Shown: in pieces, positions 13,530 to 22,186 of the stretch
How positions within the stretch are numbered: the first letter of the stretch is position 1
How the letters are laid out: each line of letters begins with the position of its first letter
IMG/VR virus record: IMGVR_UViG_3300048827_000008
Coordinates: 1 to 32,368 of that record
Strand: one strand, 5' to 3'
Length of the DNA: 32,368 bases
From: a virus
The notes under the pieces: model-generated
What the model saw: only the letters and a program-made list of their open reading frames with translations
Databases searched by the model: none
What the model was told of the DNA's origin: nothing
Made by a program: the position numbers and the translations under genes

Positions 13530-14581
13530 TTCGCCCCCAAGTCTACTAGCAACGCACCCGGCGTGATGTCGCTGCCGGTTACGTTGCACACGCTCCAACT
13601 TGCAGTGCTCGTCGCGGATACCCACACCTTGAGCGACAAACCGCCGCTCGATCCCCAACCCGTAATCGCGTTTGGATTGCCCTCATAGGCCACAGTGAAC
13701 GTCGATCCCGGCGTTGCCCCAGACGGCGCAACCAGGCCCGTCATCGTCACCGTTGCTGGAGTCGTACAGGTGTTGGCCGTGATCGTGCTCGTGGGCATCG
13801 TGAGCTGCACGGTAGCAATGCCTGCGCACGTCACCCCGCTGGTTGTAGTCGCGGTCACGTACTGGCCCGCAGAGCAGCTTCCTACTGCGGCGCGAGCTGC
13901 GGCTGCGCCTGAAGCATCAAACGTTGATGTCGCTAAATTGCAATTAAGTAGCGTGCCGGAGGTGGTGTAGGTGCACATATCGCCATCAACATATGTGCCC
14001 TTCAAAAGCGAAAGCGCTGGTTGCGGTGCGGCGTTATTGCAATTTAACAAGGTTCCGCTGGACGTGTAGCTGCACCAGTCCCCATTCGTATAGGTTCCCG
14101 CGAGTAGGCTGAGGGACGCCTGCGCGCCCATATCACCAAGCGCTTGTGATGCGGTGCGGTATTGTTGAACGTGCGCTGTGCCAGTGGATTCCGCAAACTC
14201 TGGTGTGGTTGTCGTGCCTGAGCCATCGGTCACCGTTCCGCTGCCGCTTGGTGTTGCAGCCGAGTAGCATGGATTTGGTGTTCCTCCAGTCGTGTACTCT
14301 ACGGCCTGACCATTGGTAGGCGTGAAGCCGGTGCAGAATGGGACACCCTTTAGCCCTTCCACGATCTGCGACGAAGATGATCCTCCCAAGTCACCTGCCG
14401 CCGTGAAGCCACCGCCGCCACCGTCTACCTGCTGAGGCGCTCCATTGGCGCAGATGTAGAAGTGATTGTTGTACAGGTAGTACGGGGTAGACGAGTCGCA
14501 ATATGTGTTAGACGGTGTTGTTTGGGACAAGCAATACGGCGCGAGGAAAAGCAAGCACAAGATTAAAGGCAAACGTTTCAC
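13526..14581 (-). CDS. exported Cys-rich fibre-like protein with internal repeats
   Basis: 351 residues. The N-terminus is a signal peptide (MKRLPLILCLLFLAPYCLS). The mature part is Gly/Ser/Thr-rich like a fibre shaft and has about twelve cysteines. A tandem unit of about 33 residues occurs twice: ALSLLAGTYTNGDWCSYTSS...LLNCN and ALSLLKGTYVDGDMCTYTTS...LLNCN. The C-terminal part is beta-rich (ATVTMTGLVAPSGATPG, FTVAYEGNPN, SWSVCNVTG, GALLVDLGAK). Paired cysteines and the signal peptide suggest export and disulfide formation in the periplasm. I do not recognise the whole protein; a tail-fibre accessory or surface adhesin is possible. Confidence 0.65.
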   Translation of the reverse strand: MKRLPLILCLLFLAPYCLSQTTPSNTYCDSSTPYYLYNNHFYICANGAPQQVDGGGGGFTAAGDLGGSSSSQIVEGLKGVPFCTGFTPTNGQAVEYTTGGTPNPCYSAATPSGSGTVTDGSGTTTTPEFAESTGTAHVQQYRTASQALGDMGAQASLSLLAGTYTNGDWCSYTSSGTLLNCNNAAPQPALSLLKGTYVDGDMCTYTTSGTLLNCNLATSTFDASGAAAARAAVGSCSAGQYVTATTTSGVTCAGIATVQLTMPTSTITANTCTTPATVTMTGLVAPSGATPGSTFTVAYEGNPNAITGWGSSGGLSLKVWVSATSTASWSVCNVTGSDITPGALLVDLGAK

Positions 14582-14590
14582 GATACCCCC

Positions 14591-15115
14591 TTAAAGTGTC
14601 GCTCTGAAGATCAGGTCAAGCGTGATTTGCGCGCTATGCACGGTATTCACTGTGATGGCAACCGTTAGCGCACTGCGAACGGGTGGATACACCGGATATG
14701 GAGCAGTCGCGCTAGTGATCGGAGTCAACTGCGCGGCGCTGGCGCTACCGTTGGTGGTCAGCAATCCCAAGTCCATAGCAAAGCCCCGCGTGTCTGTGAT
14801 GGTGATCGTGTAGCTTCCCGTGGGCTGAGTCGTACCAGGAGTGCGCCCGACTTGATACAAATAGTACCCCGTCAGGTTGTAGGCATTCAGATAGGCCGTT
14901 GGGGATGATCCGGTCAGAGGCACAACCGTAGACGGGAAACTGCCGTCTGCCGAATCGCCGACACAGGTCAGAGTGACGATCACCACTCCAGCATCGGGCA
15001 CACGATTCGATATGTTCTGTGTGCTGGTGACATCGGTAACGTTGCAGGTTCCAACAGCCCACGCCGGCAGAGCCATGCCAAATGCCAGTAGAACTGCGAG
15101 TAATCGATTCCTCAT
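14591..15115 (-). CDS. exported beta-sandwich phage protein
   Basis: 174 residues from ATG 15115, after GAGGAGAATCC; the upstream in-frame start at 15133 lies before this site. The signal peptide is MRNRLLAVLLAFGMALPAWA. The mature part (ADGSFPSTVVPLTG, YYLYQVGRTPGTTQPTGSYTI, ITDTRGFAMDL, ALTVAITVNTVHSAQITLDLIF) follows the strand pattern of a structural protein common next to phage tail-fibre genes, in which 'DGSFPDT...GATAPTDNYDITLTD...LT..I.....S....V' is seen. Those relatives usually lack a signal peptide as far as I know. Two early Cys may pair in the periplasm. Confidence 0.65.
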   Translation of the reverse strand: MRNRLLAVLLAFGMALPAWAVGTCNVTDVTSTQNISNRVPDAGVVIVTLTCVGDSADGSFPSTVVPLTGSSPTAYLNAYNLTGYYLYQVGRTPGTTQPTGSYTITITDTRGFAMDLGLLTTNGSASAAQLTPITSATAPYPVYPPVRSALTVAITVNTVHSAQITLDLIFRATL

Positions 15116-15125
15116 AGGATTCTCC

Positions 15126-16385
15126 TCACTCAAACTTTACTCCAAAATCAGCCAACTGTTCCAGATTCTTCTTCAAAATGTCCGCGCTTCCAGTAAAAGC
15201 CTCAACCTGTGTTCCCTTGATCTGGTCGCTAATCTCTTGAACCTCCGCAACGCACTCATCGATGCTGTCTCCATAAGCGACAACTGCCGCGAAGATTGGG
15301 CCGGCCTGCTGAGGCATGATCCACAAACCATCGGGAAACTGCGTCGCGTACCGGAGCTTGATCTGGTCTCGGAATTTGTCGGGAAACTCCACGAGCAAAG
15401 GATGCTTATCAACCCACGCGCTTTGCACCAGAACTTCAAATCCATACTTTCCCCTGTATTCCGGCTCAACCAGCTTACCGTCCGCGCCTTCCCAGAGGAT
15501 CTCCGGCAGGTTCTTCATCATGTTCAATTCCAACTCGAAGACCGGCGAGCCGACTCTCATGGCCGGATCGCTCAGGTACATCTTATCTTTTCCGGTGCGA
15601 AACTCCATCGCAAAGAAGTTGCGATACTGATATTCCTTGAGTGCCGGACTCAGCTTTTCGTAGGCTTCCACGATCTTCTTTGGAAACTGAGCCCATTCTT
15701 TGACGACGCCAATATACCCCTGATCCTTCTGCTCATTGCCCAGCAAGCCCCGCGAGGGGTACTGGCCGTCAATGCAATAGGTGTCAATCGCCAGATCGAA
15801 CGTATCGGGAAGATTATCCTCGACAACGAATGTCCGGTAATCGGCTACTGGGCCAAACTCCGCCTCCAACTCGTCCAGATGGTTCTTTGATAGTTCGTAG
15901 CCCTCAACGCAGAATGTCTCCGTGTCCCCGCGCGTGCGGCTGATTTTGATCCACAGCTTTTCCTTATCGCGACTCTTGATATATTTGCGCAGCGCCGTCA
16001 TGCCCGTGACCACTTCGTAAGGCGGCTGGAGTATGTCCAGCGTCTTGAAATACTCGCGCGCCTCCTCACGATAGAGTTCCAATTCATCTCCGTTGCGCGA
16101 TCCCCAGACTCTCTTTCCCTGCGCTGTGAGATATTCCTGCAATGGCCCCTGGTGCGATTCCGGAAACATGAACAGATCTACATCATCGATGATGCCCCAA
16201 ATATCGTCCACGCGCTCAAAGGTTGGGAATCCCTCGCCTAGTTCGGTGTGGTAGGAAGTCGGATAGTCCGCCACCCACGGCGACGTGTAGTAGACCTTAC
16301 CGAAGGACTCACTCAGTTTCTCGGCAAGAGCCGTATATACCCCGTTATCTACTACCGCGACACTCTTTGTAGAGTAGTCAGTCAT
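15126..16385 (-). CDS. ATP-grasp enzyme, PurD-like
   Basis: 419 residues. The start has GAGGTGGGAC upstream. The N-terminal 100 residues look like a Rossmann-type pre-ATP-grasp domain (KSVAVVDNGVYTALAEKLSESFGKVYY, VDLFMFPESHQG, GKRVWGSRNGDELELYRE). The ATP-grasp core follows: LWIKISRTRGDTETF (144-158, a likely ATP-contacting Lys region), and LSDPAMRVGSPVFELEL (271-287), which resembles the metal/phosphate-binding E/D-x-N/M-R-x-G-x-P-E segment of PurD and related ligases. Such enzymes form amide bonds using ATP through an acyl phosphate. The substrate is unknown; cell-wall, peptide or virion modification are guesses. Its place between ejection proteins and fibres suggests a late role. Confidence 0.7.
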   Translation of the reverse strand: MTDYSTKSVAVVDNGVYTALAEKLSESFGKVYYTSPWVADYPTSYHTELGEGFPTFERVDDIWGIIDDVDLFMFPESHQGPLQEYLTAQGKRVWGSRNGDELELYREEAREYFKTLDILQPPYEVVTGMTALRKYIKSRDKEKLWIKISRTRGDTETFCVEGYELSKNHLDELEAEFGPVADYRTFVVEDNLPDTFDLAIDTYCIDGQYPSRGLLGNEQKDQGYIGVVKEWAQFPKKIVEAYEKLSPALKEYQYRNFFAMEFRTGKDKMYLSDPAMRVGSPVFELELNMMKNLPEILWEGADGKLVEPEYRGKYGFEVLVQSAWVDKHPLLVEFPDKFRDQIKLRYATQFPDGLWIMPQQAGPIFAAVVAYGDSIDECVAEVQEISDQIKGTQVEAFTGSADILKKNLEQLADFGVKFE

Positions 16386-16482
16386 TGCAGTGTCCCACCT
16401 CTTCCGGAGGCCACTCCTCGTCCACCAGCCCCAAGTCCCATAAGGGCCAGAGATTGTCGATCTTGCGCCTACGAATGCACAT
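16378..16482 (-). CDS. small ORF, 34 aa, between ejection protein and ATP-grasp genes
   Basis: ATG 16482 lies two bases after the stop of the gp16-like gene, and the stop overlaps the ATP-grasp start by 8 bases, so the ORF fills the gap almost exactly. The product is MCIRRRKIDNLWPLWDLGLV followed by an acidic tail (DEEWPPEEVGHCND). The upstream binding site is weak (AGAGACGG). No family is recognised; translational coupling is the main support. Confidence 0.4.
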   Translation of the reverse strand: MCIRRRKIDNLWPLWDLGLVDEEWPPEEVGHCND

Positions 16483-16484
16483 AA

Positions 16485-19400
16485 TCACCGTCTCTGCCCT
16501 GGCAGTCGCATCCCACTGTTTCCTCTGCCCACGCCGGGAAGATGGAAGCCGCCGCCTCTACCTGCTCCGGGAAGTACTCCCTTCCCCGCGTTGCCTGTTT
16601 TTATGCCTTCACGGATAACCTGCGAACCCATAGCGTCTCCAGCCAATTCCAACAGGTCTTTGTAGGAGTATTCTTTGTTAGGGTCTTTCAGGGCGTTCTC
16701 CACCGTCTCCACCGCGCTTACTGCTGAAATCGGGGCCAACCTTTCAGCAGCGTATTCACTCTGATCTGCGAGCTTTTTACCGAAGCTATCTGCCTTCTTG
16801 TAGATAGGCTTGCCGCCGTACTCCACATTCATTGCCATGTGCCCAACGGTTCCGATCACTGGCGCTGCCTTGTTGACTACAAACTCCGCCGTACCCGCTA
16901 CTGGCGTGTCACTCATTGATTTCTTTACCCACGTCATAGCATCCTTGGGCGCACCGGCAAAGAACAGATTGACGTACATTTCCTTACCGTCCTTGTCCTT
17001 TCCTAGATAGACCTGATCGATATGTCTAATGTCGGTCGGATCATACTTCCCGCCAATCGCTAGACTCATTCCAGCAGTCATGGCAAAGCCAGTAGCAAAA
17101 GACTTGACAAAGAACATACGGGCGGCGGAGCCTGCCGGTCCACCTTGAAATGCGTACTTTGCGTTTAGGATATTGCTGAAAGTCCAGTCCGGGGCCAAAA
17201 GGAACATGCGGTACATATCCCTCATACTCTTGCTCACACCCATCACATCCCAGTTCAGACCACCGTAGGCCGCGTTCATTTCCTTGGCGATGCTGCGCAT
17301 TGCCGACCCGTATTCCTGATTGGTCGCTTCGGGATGCTTCGCAACCCAAGCCGCCTCCTGTGCCGACATATCCGTAACCTTGAACTTGCGTTGAATCACG
17401 TCGAATGTGGTTTTCGTTATGTACTTTGCGAATCCATCAACCTGCTTGATTATGGGGAGATTGGTGAGTCTTCCAAATCCAGTAGGGATATCAGACGGGT
17501 TCATCCCCTTGTAGGCTTCGTATTCGGGACCAGTCTTTGTTGTAGTAAGCCCGTAAAGAGCGTGATGCCTTTCCTGCGCCTCAAAATCTGGCGATGAATT
17601 GTCTGAGTGCATCGCTCTCACATAGCCGTCCACGCTCATGTTGTTCATGGCGGTAATGCCCATGGTCTTGATGTGGAAGAGGGAAAGGCCAAGCTCGATT
17701 GCTTTGGTGACTTGCTGCACATGCAGAAACTTTGCGACTGCGGAAGGTTTTCCTCCACGCTCAAGCAATGGCGCCAGCGCATCGGAAACGACCTTCGGTA
17801 CGTAAAGGCCGCCTGAACCGCGAAGTGTTTCCCAACCCTCGGGATGGCTGTCTTCGGTTCCCTCTACACCCAAAGCGGTATTCCTCAACTCTGTCGTGAA
17901 TAATTTAGTAGAAACCGCTATCGCATGTCGGTCCCCATAGATGGCGAGTTCGTCAAAAGCGTTGAATGTACGCGCCTCAAAGTCTCCAGATTTCAACGGA
18001 TCAAGAAGGTTTAGATACTCTCTCTGAATTGCATGAGGGGTTTTCTCTGTAAATTTTGATCCGCCAAAACCCTTCGCGCCCTTGTCCATAGCCTTCACGA
18101 ACATTCGCGGGCTGTACCGCGCAGGGTCAATGCTACTATCCATTATTCCCAACTGACGTGCTCTATCAAGCGCTTTCGTGAAATACTCGGTAAGCATCTT
18201 GTCGGCGGCCATCATTTCAGGAGTAGGTTCCAAGGCCCTCTCCATCGATGGGATGTACTGCTTGAGGTTTTCATTCGATCCCGCTTTGATCTCCGGGATC
18301 GACGAGCGAAGAGCATCGGGATTTTTGCGGTAATCGCGCATGAAGCTAATTGCCCGTTGATGCACAACGTCGGGTTCGAGTTTTCTCAGCCGGCCAACAA
18401 GCTGCGCAGCCTCAGTGACGAACATATTGTGCGGCCCGACAAGAAGAGTCCTCAATGCAGACTCGCCATAGTCGGCACCCTTTAGACCAGCCTTTATTCC
18501 GTTCAACGTAGCCCTTCCTCCAGCAAAGAACCTTGCGAGTTCCTGTTCCATTGAATCGAAATCCGCTGCGCCCTCCGCCACATTGCGGCCGGCAACCCTC
18601 TCTCGTGCCTGTCCGTAGTCCTCGGCGTGAAGCTCTTCCTTGTCGCCTCCGGCAATATCGCTCCACATCTTATAAACTTCCGGCTCGTTTTCCTTGACCC
18701 ACCGCTTCGCCGCGTTGCGGTCGAGAAACTTGCCATCTGGCGTAACAAAGCCCCGCCCAGACTTCATCTCGCCGCGGTTGTAGAGTTGGTCGATGGTCTG
18801 CGGACCGCGTTGCTGGGCCTCAGCCGTGATGGGCTCTCCGGACTCTATCGCCTCTTTCTTGAGCGTCCTAGCCCGGTCAATGACCGCCTGCTCGTGAATC
18901 TCCGGATTCTGCAATACCTTGTCCGCGAGCTTAGGATCGGCCTCCAACTCGGCCATCTCAACCGGCTTTTGGGACAAAACTCGCGAAGCGAGGTCTGAAT
19001 GGCTTTCATTCTCATCGGCTTCGGCAAAAGACTCACCGAAGTTAATAGCAGACTTGAGTCCGGGCGCAGGATCAGGCTTGACGGGGGGTTGCGCGGCGAG
19101 CTTGTCGGCAGACTCCTGGGGTGTCGTTCCATCCTTGGCGTACACATCCATGAGGGCTTGCTTAGACTCTCCCTTTCCTAGCATCAACCCGCCGGTCGCA
19201 AGATTAAGGGGAACCACCATCAAAGCGGAATCCTCGAAGTCCCGGAGGCGAGGCATGCGCTGATCGAGCAAAGAACCCGCTAAGGTCATTGCGCTGGCCT
19301 GATACATGCCCTTCATGGCGATGCTTGCCAGGGGCTTCTCAGCAATCATTCCCGGCACCGGAATGTCGCCTGCAACGCTGAATGCTTCGGCTCCGAGTGC

Positions 19401-19973
19401 TCCCTTTGTTGCGGACCACAACGCATCGCCTGCTCGATCCGCCAATTCTCCGAAGCTCTTTGTATCCCCCTCTTCGTAATTCTCCATCATCCACTTGCGC
19501 AATCCCGCATCCAAAGCTGAACCACCGACGAAACCAGCAATGGCCGCTCCGGGTACAGCAATATCCGCTAGCGCGCCTACAACTATCGGAACCATAACAA
19601 CGGGATCAGTAGCAAAACTAACCAAGTTGTGAACGCCGCGCTCAAACACATTGGAGGATTCAAAAGGATCGGCCTCTTTCCCGCGTATGAGCATCCCCAA
19701 TGGCGTCTCTTCAAAACCCGTCTCCGCTGCATAGGCAAATCCCTTGTCATAATCCGCATCGCGATTACGCAACTGATCCTCGATCTCATCATGGTTCTGA
19801 TAAGCGTATCCTGGCGTCACTCCAATCATCCGTGCGTGGACAGAGGCTTTCCACGCAGCTCCGGAGTCTTCCGGCGTCATCTGCGGAGCGTTCATCGCAG
19901 ACGGGGACGCTTCCGTAGGCTGTTGCCACGGAGCTTGCTCTGCGCTCGGTCTATCCCACGGCGCGGCGCTCAT
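16485..19973 (-). CDS. large ejection (internal virion) protein, gp16-like
   Basis: 1162 residues from ATG 19973, which overlaps the previous stop as ATGA and is preceded by GGGAGAAG; an in-frame ATG at 19988 lies in the site itself. By position and size it corresponds to T7 gp16, which enters the host envelope during DNA ejection. A hydrophobic stretch at about 111-155 (VMVPIVVGALADIAVPGAAIAGFVGG) and another near the C-terminus (FATGFAMTAGMSLAIGG) may insert in membranes. Residues near 405-455 (GFVTPDGKFLDRNAAKRW, then ELHAEDY) form a small domain I recognise from large phage polyproteins. No lytic transglycosylase motif is visible, unlike T7 gp16. The C-terminus is Gly/Arg-rich. Confidence 0.7.
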   Translation of the reverse strand: MSAAPWDRPSAEQAPWQQPTEASPSAMNAPQMTPEDSGAAWKASVHARMIGVTPGYAYQNHDEIEDQLRNRDADYDKGFAYAAETGFEETPLGMLIRGKEADPFESSNVFERGVHNLVSFATDPVVMVPIVVGALADIAVPGAAIAGFVGGSALDAGLRKWMMENYEEGDTKSFGELADRAGDALWSATKGALGAEAFSVAGDIPVPGMIAEKPLASIAMKGMYQASAMTLAGSLLDQRMPRLRDFEDSALMVVPLNLATGGLMLGKGESKQALMDVYAKDGTTPQESADKLAAQPPVKPDPAPGLKSAINFGESFAEADENESHSDLASRVLSQKPVEMAELEADPKLADKVLQNPEIHEQAVIDRARTLKKEAIESGEPITAEAQQRGPQTIDQLYNRGEMKSGRGFVTPDGKFLDRNAAKRWVKENEPEVYKMWSDIAGGDKEELHAEDYGQARERVAGRNVAEGAADFDSMEQELARFFAGGRATLNGIKAGLKGADYGESALRTLLVGPHNMFVTEAAQLVGRLRKLEPDVVHQRAISFMRDYRKNPDALRSSIPEIKAGSNENLKQYIPSMERALEPTPEMMAADKMLTEYFTKALDRARQLGIMDSSIDPARYSPRMFVKAMDKGAKGFGGSKFTEKTPHAIQREYLNLLDPLKSGDFEARTFNAFDELAIYGDRHAIAVSTKLFTTELRNTALGVEGTEDSHPEGWETLRGSGGLYVPKVVSDALAPLLERGGKPSAVAKFLHVQQVTKAIELGLSLFHIKTMGITAMNNMSVDGYVRAMHSDNSSPDFEAQERHHALYGLTTTKTGPEYEAYKGMNPSDIPTGFGRLTNLPIIKQVDGFAKYITKTTFDVIQRKFKVTDMSAQEAAWVAKHPEATNQEYGSAMRSIAKEMNAAYGGLNWDVMGVSKSMRDMYRMFLLAPDWTFSNILNAKYAFQGGPAGSAARMFFVKSFATGFAMTAGMSLAIGGKYDPTDIRHIDQVYLGKDKDGKEMYVNLFFAGAPKDAMTWVKKSMSDTPVAGTAEFVVNKAAPVIGTVGHMAMNVEYGGKPIYKKADSFGKKLADQSEYAAERLAPISAVSAVETVENALKDPNKEYSYKDLLELAGDAMGSQVIREGIKTGNAGKGVLPGAGRGGGFHLPGVGRGNSGMRLPGQRR

Positions 19974-22186
19974 GGCTGCTTCTCCCAATTCTTCTGGTCG
20001 TACTGATCCCCGCCCTTGAATTTCCAGTCCGCATTGTCGTAGTGTTTAACGGTTCCAACGGGGGGCGCATTGGCTTTTGAAGCGGAGGGCAAGGTCGTAT
20101 CTGTGGTTCCACTTGGAGGATTTGCGCTAGGGTATCGCGGAGTATATTGCCCCCCCGTAGCGCCGGATTTTATTCCCTCCCAGATGTAAGCTGGTAATTG
20201 ACTCAATGAAGGCGTTGGAAGAACGCCAAATCTCTGATCTAGAAGGTCTGAAATCTGCTTTTGAATCTTCGGCCCCAGAACTTTCTGCGCGATTACCGCC
20301 TTATCCTTTGATGGGTTTGCGTTGACCTGCTGCTCCCATGCTTTAAAGGTTTCCGCGTATTTCTCCGACAACCGATCAGCCTCTTCTCGTGTTGCTGTTT
20401 TCGGAATAGCGAAGGCGTTCGTGAGTATAGACATTCCGGTCTGGTAGTCCTTGTTCGTCTTGGCTTCATTGATCGTGCTGATTACCTGCGCCTGATCTCT
20501 GCTCGTCATTCCTGTAGTGGTACGGACGGTCACTGGGTCAAGAATCTTTCCGGAGGCAATGTCCATGAGAAAATTGCCCGCGATCTGATCGCTTTTTTGC
20601 TGTCTTTCTTGCATCGCTATTTGGCGTCCCTGTATACGCATCTGTTTATTGTAGCGATCATTTTCATCCCACTTACTTAGGAGATAACTTCTACCGTGTG
20701 CGTTTATTTCGGAGTCTGGAATCTGGAATATCTGGGCGCGCGAAAGTTTATCAAGGTTTGGTTCGTACTTGTCAATAGCCCGTGTATTTTTGTCAGCCTG
20801 ATTGTGCTCGGATAAGGTTCTCAGACGTTCCTCATCTTCAATCAATTTCTCCGCCATCACTCGATCCGGATTACCCTTTTCGTCCACTAAATTGTGTTGT
20901 TGCAGCCATTGTCCGTCTTTAAGGACATTGCTGCGAGCTTCCCAATTCTCGGTCCCGTCTGGGTTCTTAAATTCCGGCGCACCGAGAGCGGCATCCTTGA
21001 TGTTGAGCGCACCGTTAAAGTTTTGCGACTCAGCTTGCTCATTCAAGTGCTTGTCCATGTCAATCGCATGGTCACGCAGGATGTTCACTTCAGCGGGAGT
21101 TATGTTGATCAGGTTCAACGGTCCAGTTGCGCTATGTTGTCCGAATCTTCCATACTTTCCAGCCTCCGCATCTTCGTGATACTTCTGACCAAAGGCGTCC
21201 GCATCAGCAATTCTCTGCTTTTCGTCTCCTGCAAACTTGGCCATAAACTGCCCGGTGTCCTTATAGTGCTGCCACGCCTCATCTTCGGTATGGAGTTTCC
21301 CATCGTAGATTGTCGGAAAGAGAACTTCCACCCCATCCTCATCACGGCTGGCAGAATAGACGGTTCCAGTAGTACCTTTCTTAATCGAACCCGTATCAAC
21401 CTCTGGACGGTTGTACCATTGAAAATTTTTACCAAGTTCCACGAGAGTGGAATATCCAGATGTAGACGGTGGGGCTCCCTGAGTACCACCTCCCAACTGC
21501 GCAATGGCCTGCTGTCTCTCCATTGGATTGGCGCTGGTAATCGCAGCTTCATTGATTTGTTTCTGTGTCGCCTCCTGAAATGCGTCCATGTTGAGTTGCT
21601 TTTCGGCGGTGGTCATCAGGCCATTCTTGACCGCATCATCGTACAGACCTTCAACGTGGGAATGAATCTGTTGCTCTTGCGCCACAGCGCCGCTGCGGTG
21701 CGCTGCTACGAGTTGCGGGAGAAGCGTCTTAATCTGGATAGCGGTGTTTGCGTCGTTTTCCTGCCCCAGCAAAGTCAGTTGCCTCGCCTGTCCCAGCGTG
21801 TCCATGCTCGGCTTCAAGCCCTGAGCGGACATCTGGATTTCTATCGCGGCGGGAGACTTTCCGAAGTCCTTGACAACCTGATTCAGTTTTCCATTCGGGC
21901 CCGTGTACTGGTCTAGAACGTCTTTTACCTGTCCGGAGTTGGTTGTTTTCTTGAGTTCGATTTGCAACTCGTCGTCGAGCGCCTTCATGTGGTTCTGCGC
22001 AGCGATCTCATCGACATGCTTCTGCGCTTCCCGGATGTGCGCTTCGAGATCAAGTCCCGTGTCCGCAATGTCTCCAGAGGTGTCCGCCAACTGAGCAATA
22101 TCCTGCCCAGGCTTGCCCGCCTGACGGGGATTTATGTATGGCTTATCGACGGATTGAAGATCGGGCACACCGGGAATCTGCGGCAT
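19970..22186 (-). CDS. internal virion protein, gp15-like, with an inserted small domain
   Basis: 738 residues, overlapping the previous stop as TAATG. It is long, mostly helical and hydrophilic, and sits between gp14-like and gp16-like genes, so it should be the second ejection protein that forms the periplasmic conduit. Residues about 250-345 form a distinct module (NFQWYNRPEVDTGSIKKGT, DEDGVEVLFPTIYDGKLHTEDEAWQHYKDTG, ADAFGQKYHED) that I recognise as a small domain present in many unrelated phage proteins, function unknown. No catalytic motif is seen. The C-terminal tail is Lys/Trp-rich (HYDNADWKFKGGDQYDQKNWEK). Confidence 0.65.
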   Translation of the reverse strand: MPQIPGVPDLQSVDKPYINPRQAGKPGQDIAQLADTSGDIADTGLDLEAHIREAQKHVDEIAAQNHMKALDDELQIELKKTTNSGQVKDVLDQYTGPNGKLNQVVKDFGKSPAAIEIQMSAQGLKPSMDTLGQARQLTLLGQENDANTAIQIKTLLPQLVAAHRSGAVAQEQQIHSHVEGLYDDAVKNGLMTTAEKQLNMDAFQEATQKQINEAAITSANPMERQQAIAQLGGGTQGAPPSTSGYSTLVELGKNFQWYNRPEVDTGSIKKGTTGTVYSASRDEDGVEVLFPTIYDGKLHTEDEAWQHYKDTGQFMAKFAGDEKQRIADADAFGQKYHEDAEAGKYGRFGQHSATGPLNLINITPAEVNILRDHAIDMDKHLNEQAESQNFNGALNIKDAALGAPEFKNPDGTENWEARSNVLKDGQWLQQHNLVDEKGNPDRVMAEKLIEDEERLRTLSEHNQADKNTRAIDKYEPNLDKLSRAQIFQIPDSEINAHGRSYLLSKWDENDRYNKQMRIQGRQIAMQERQQKSDQIAGNFLMDIASGKILDPVTVRTTTGMTSRDQAQVISTINEAKTNKDYQTGMSILTNAFAIPKTATREEADRLSEKYAETFKAWEQQVNANPSKDKAVIAQKVLGPKIQKQISDLLDQRFGVLPTPSLSQLPAYIWEGIKSGATGGQYTPRYPSANPPSGTTDTTLPSASKANAPPVGTVKHYDNADWKFKGGDQYDQKNWEKQP

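Noticed and set aside
8338-15115. Diversity-generating retroelement, as in BPP-1
   Set aside because: No reverse transcriptase and no template/variable repeat pair with A-specific differences was seen near the fibre genes.
14973-15890. 305-codon plus-strand open frame
   Set aside because: Antisense to the ATP-grasp gene; composition is that of a complementary-strand shadow.
20894-21916. 340-codon plus-strand open frame
   Set aside because: Antisense to the gp15-like gene and against the direction of the operon; no domain seen.
16485-22186. Lytic transglycosylase in the ejection proteins, as in T7 gp16
   Set aside because: No ES...A...S/Q-type transglycosylase motif was found in either large protein.
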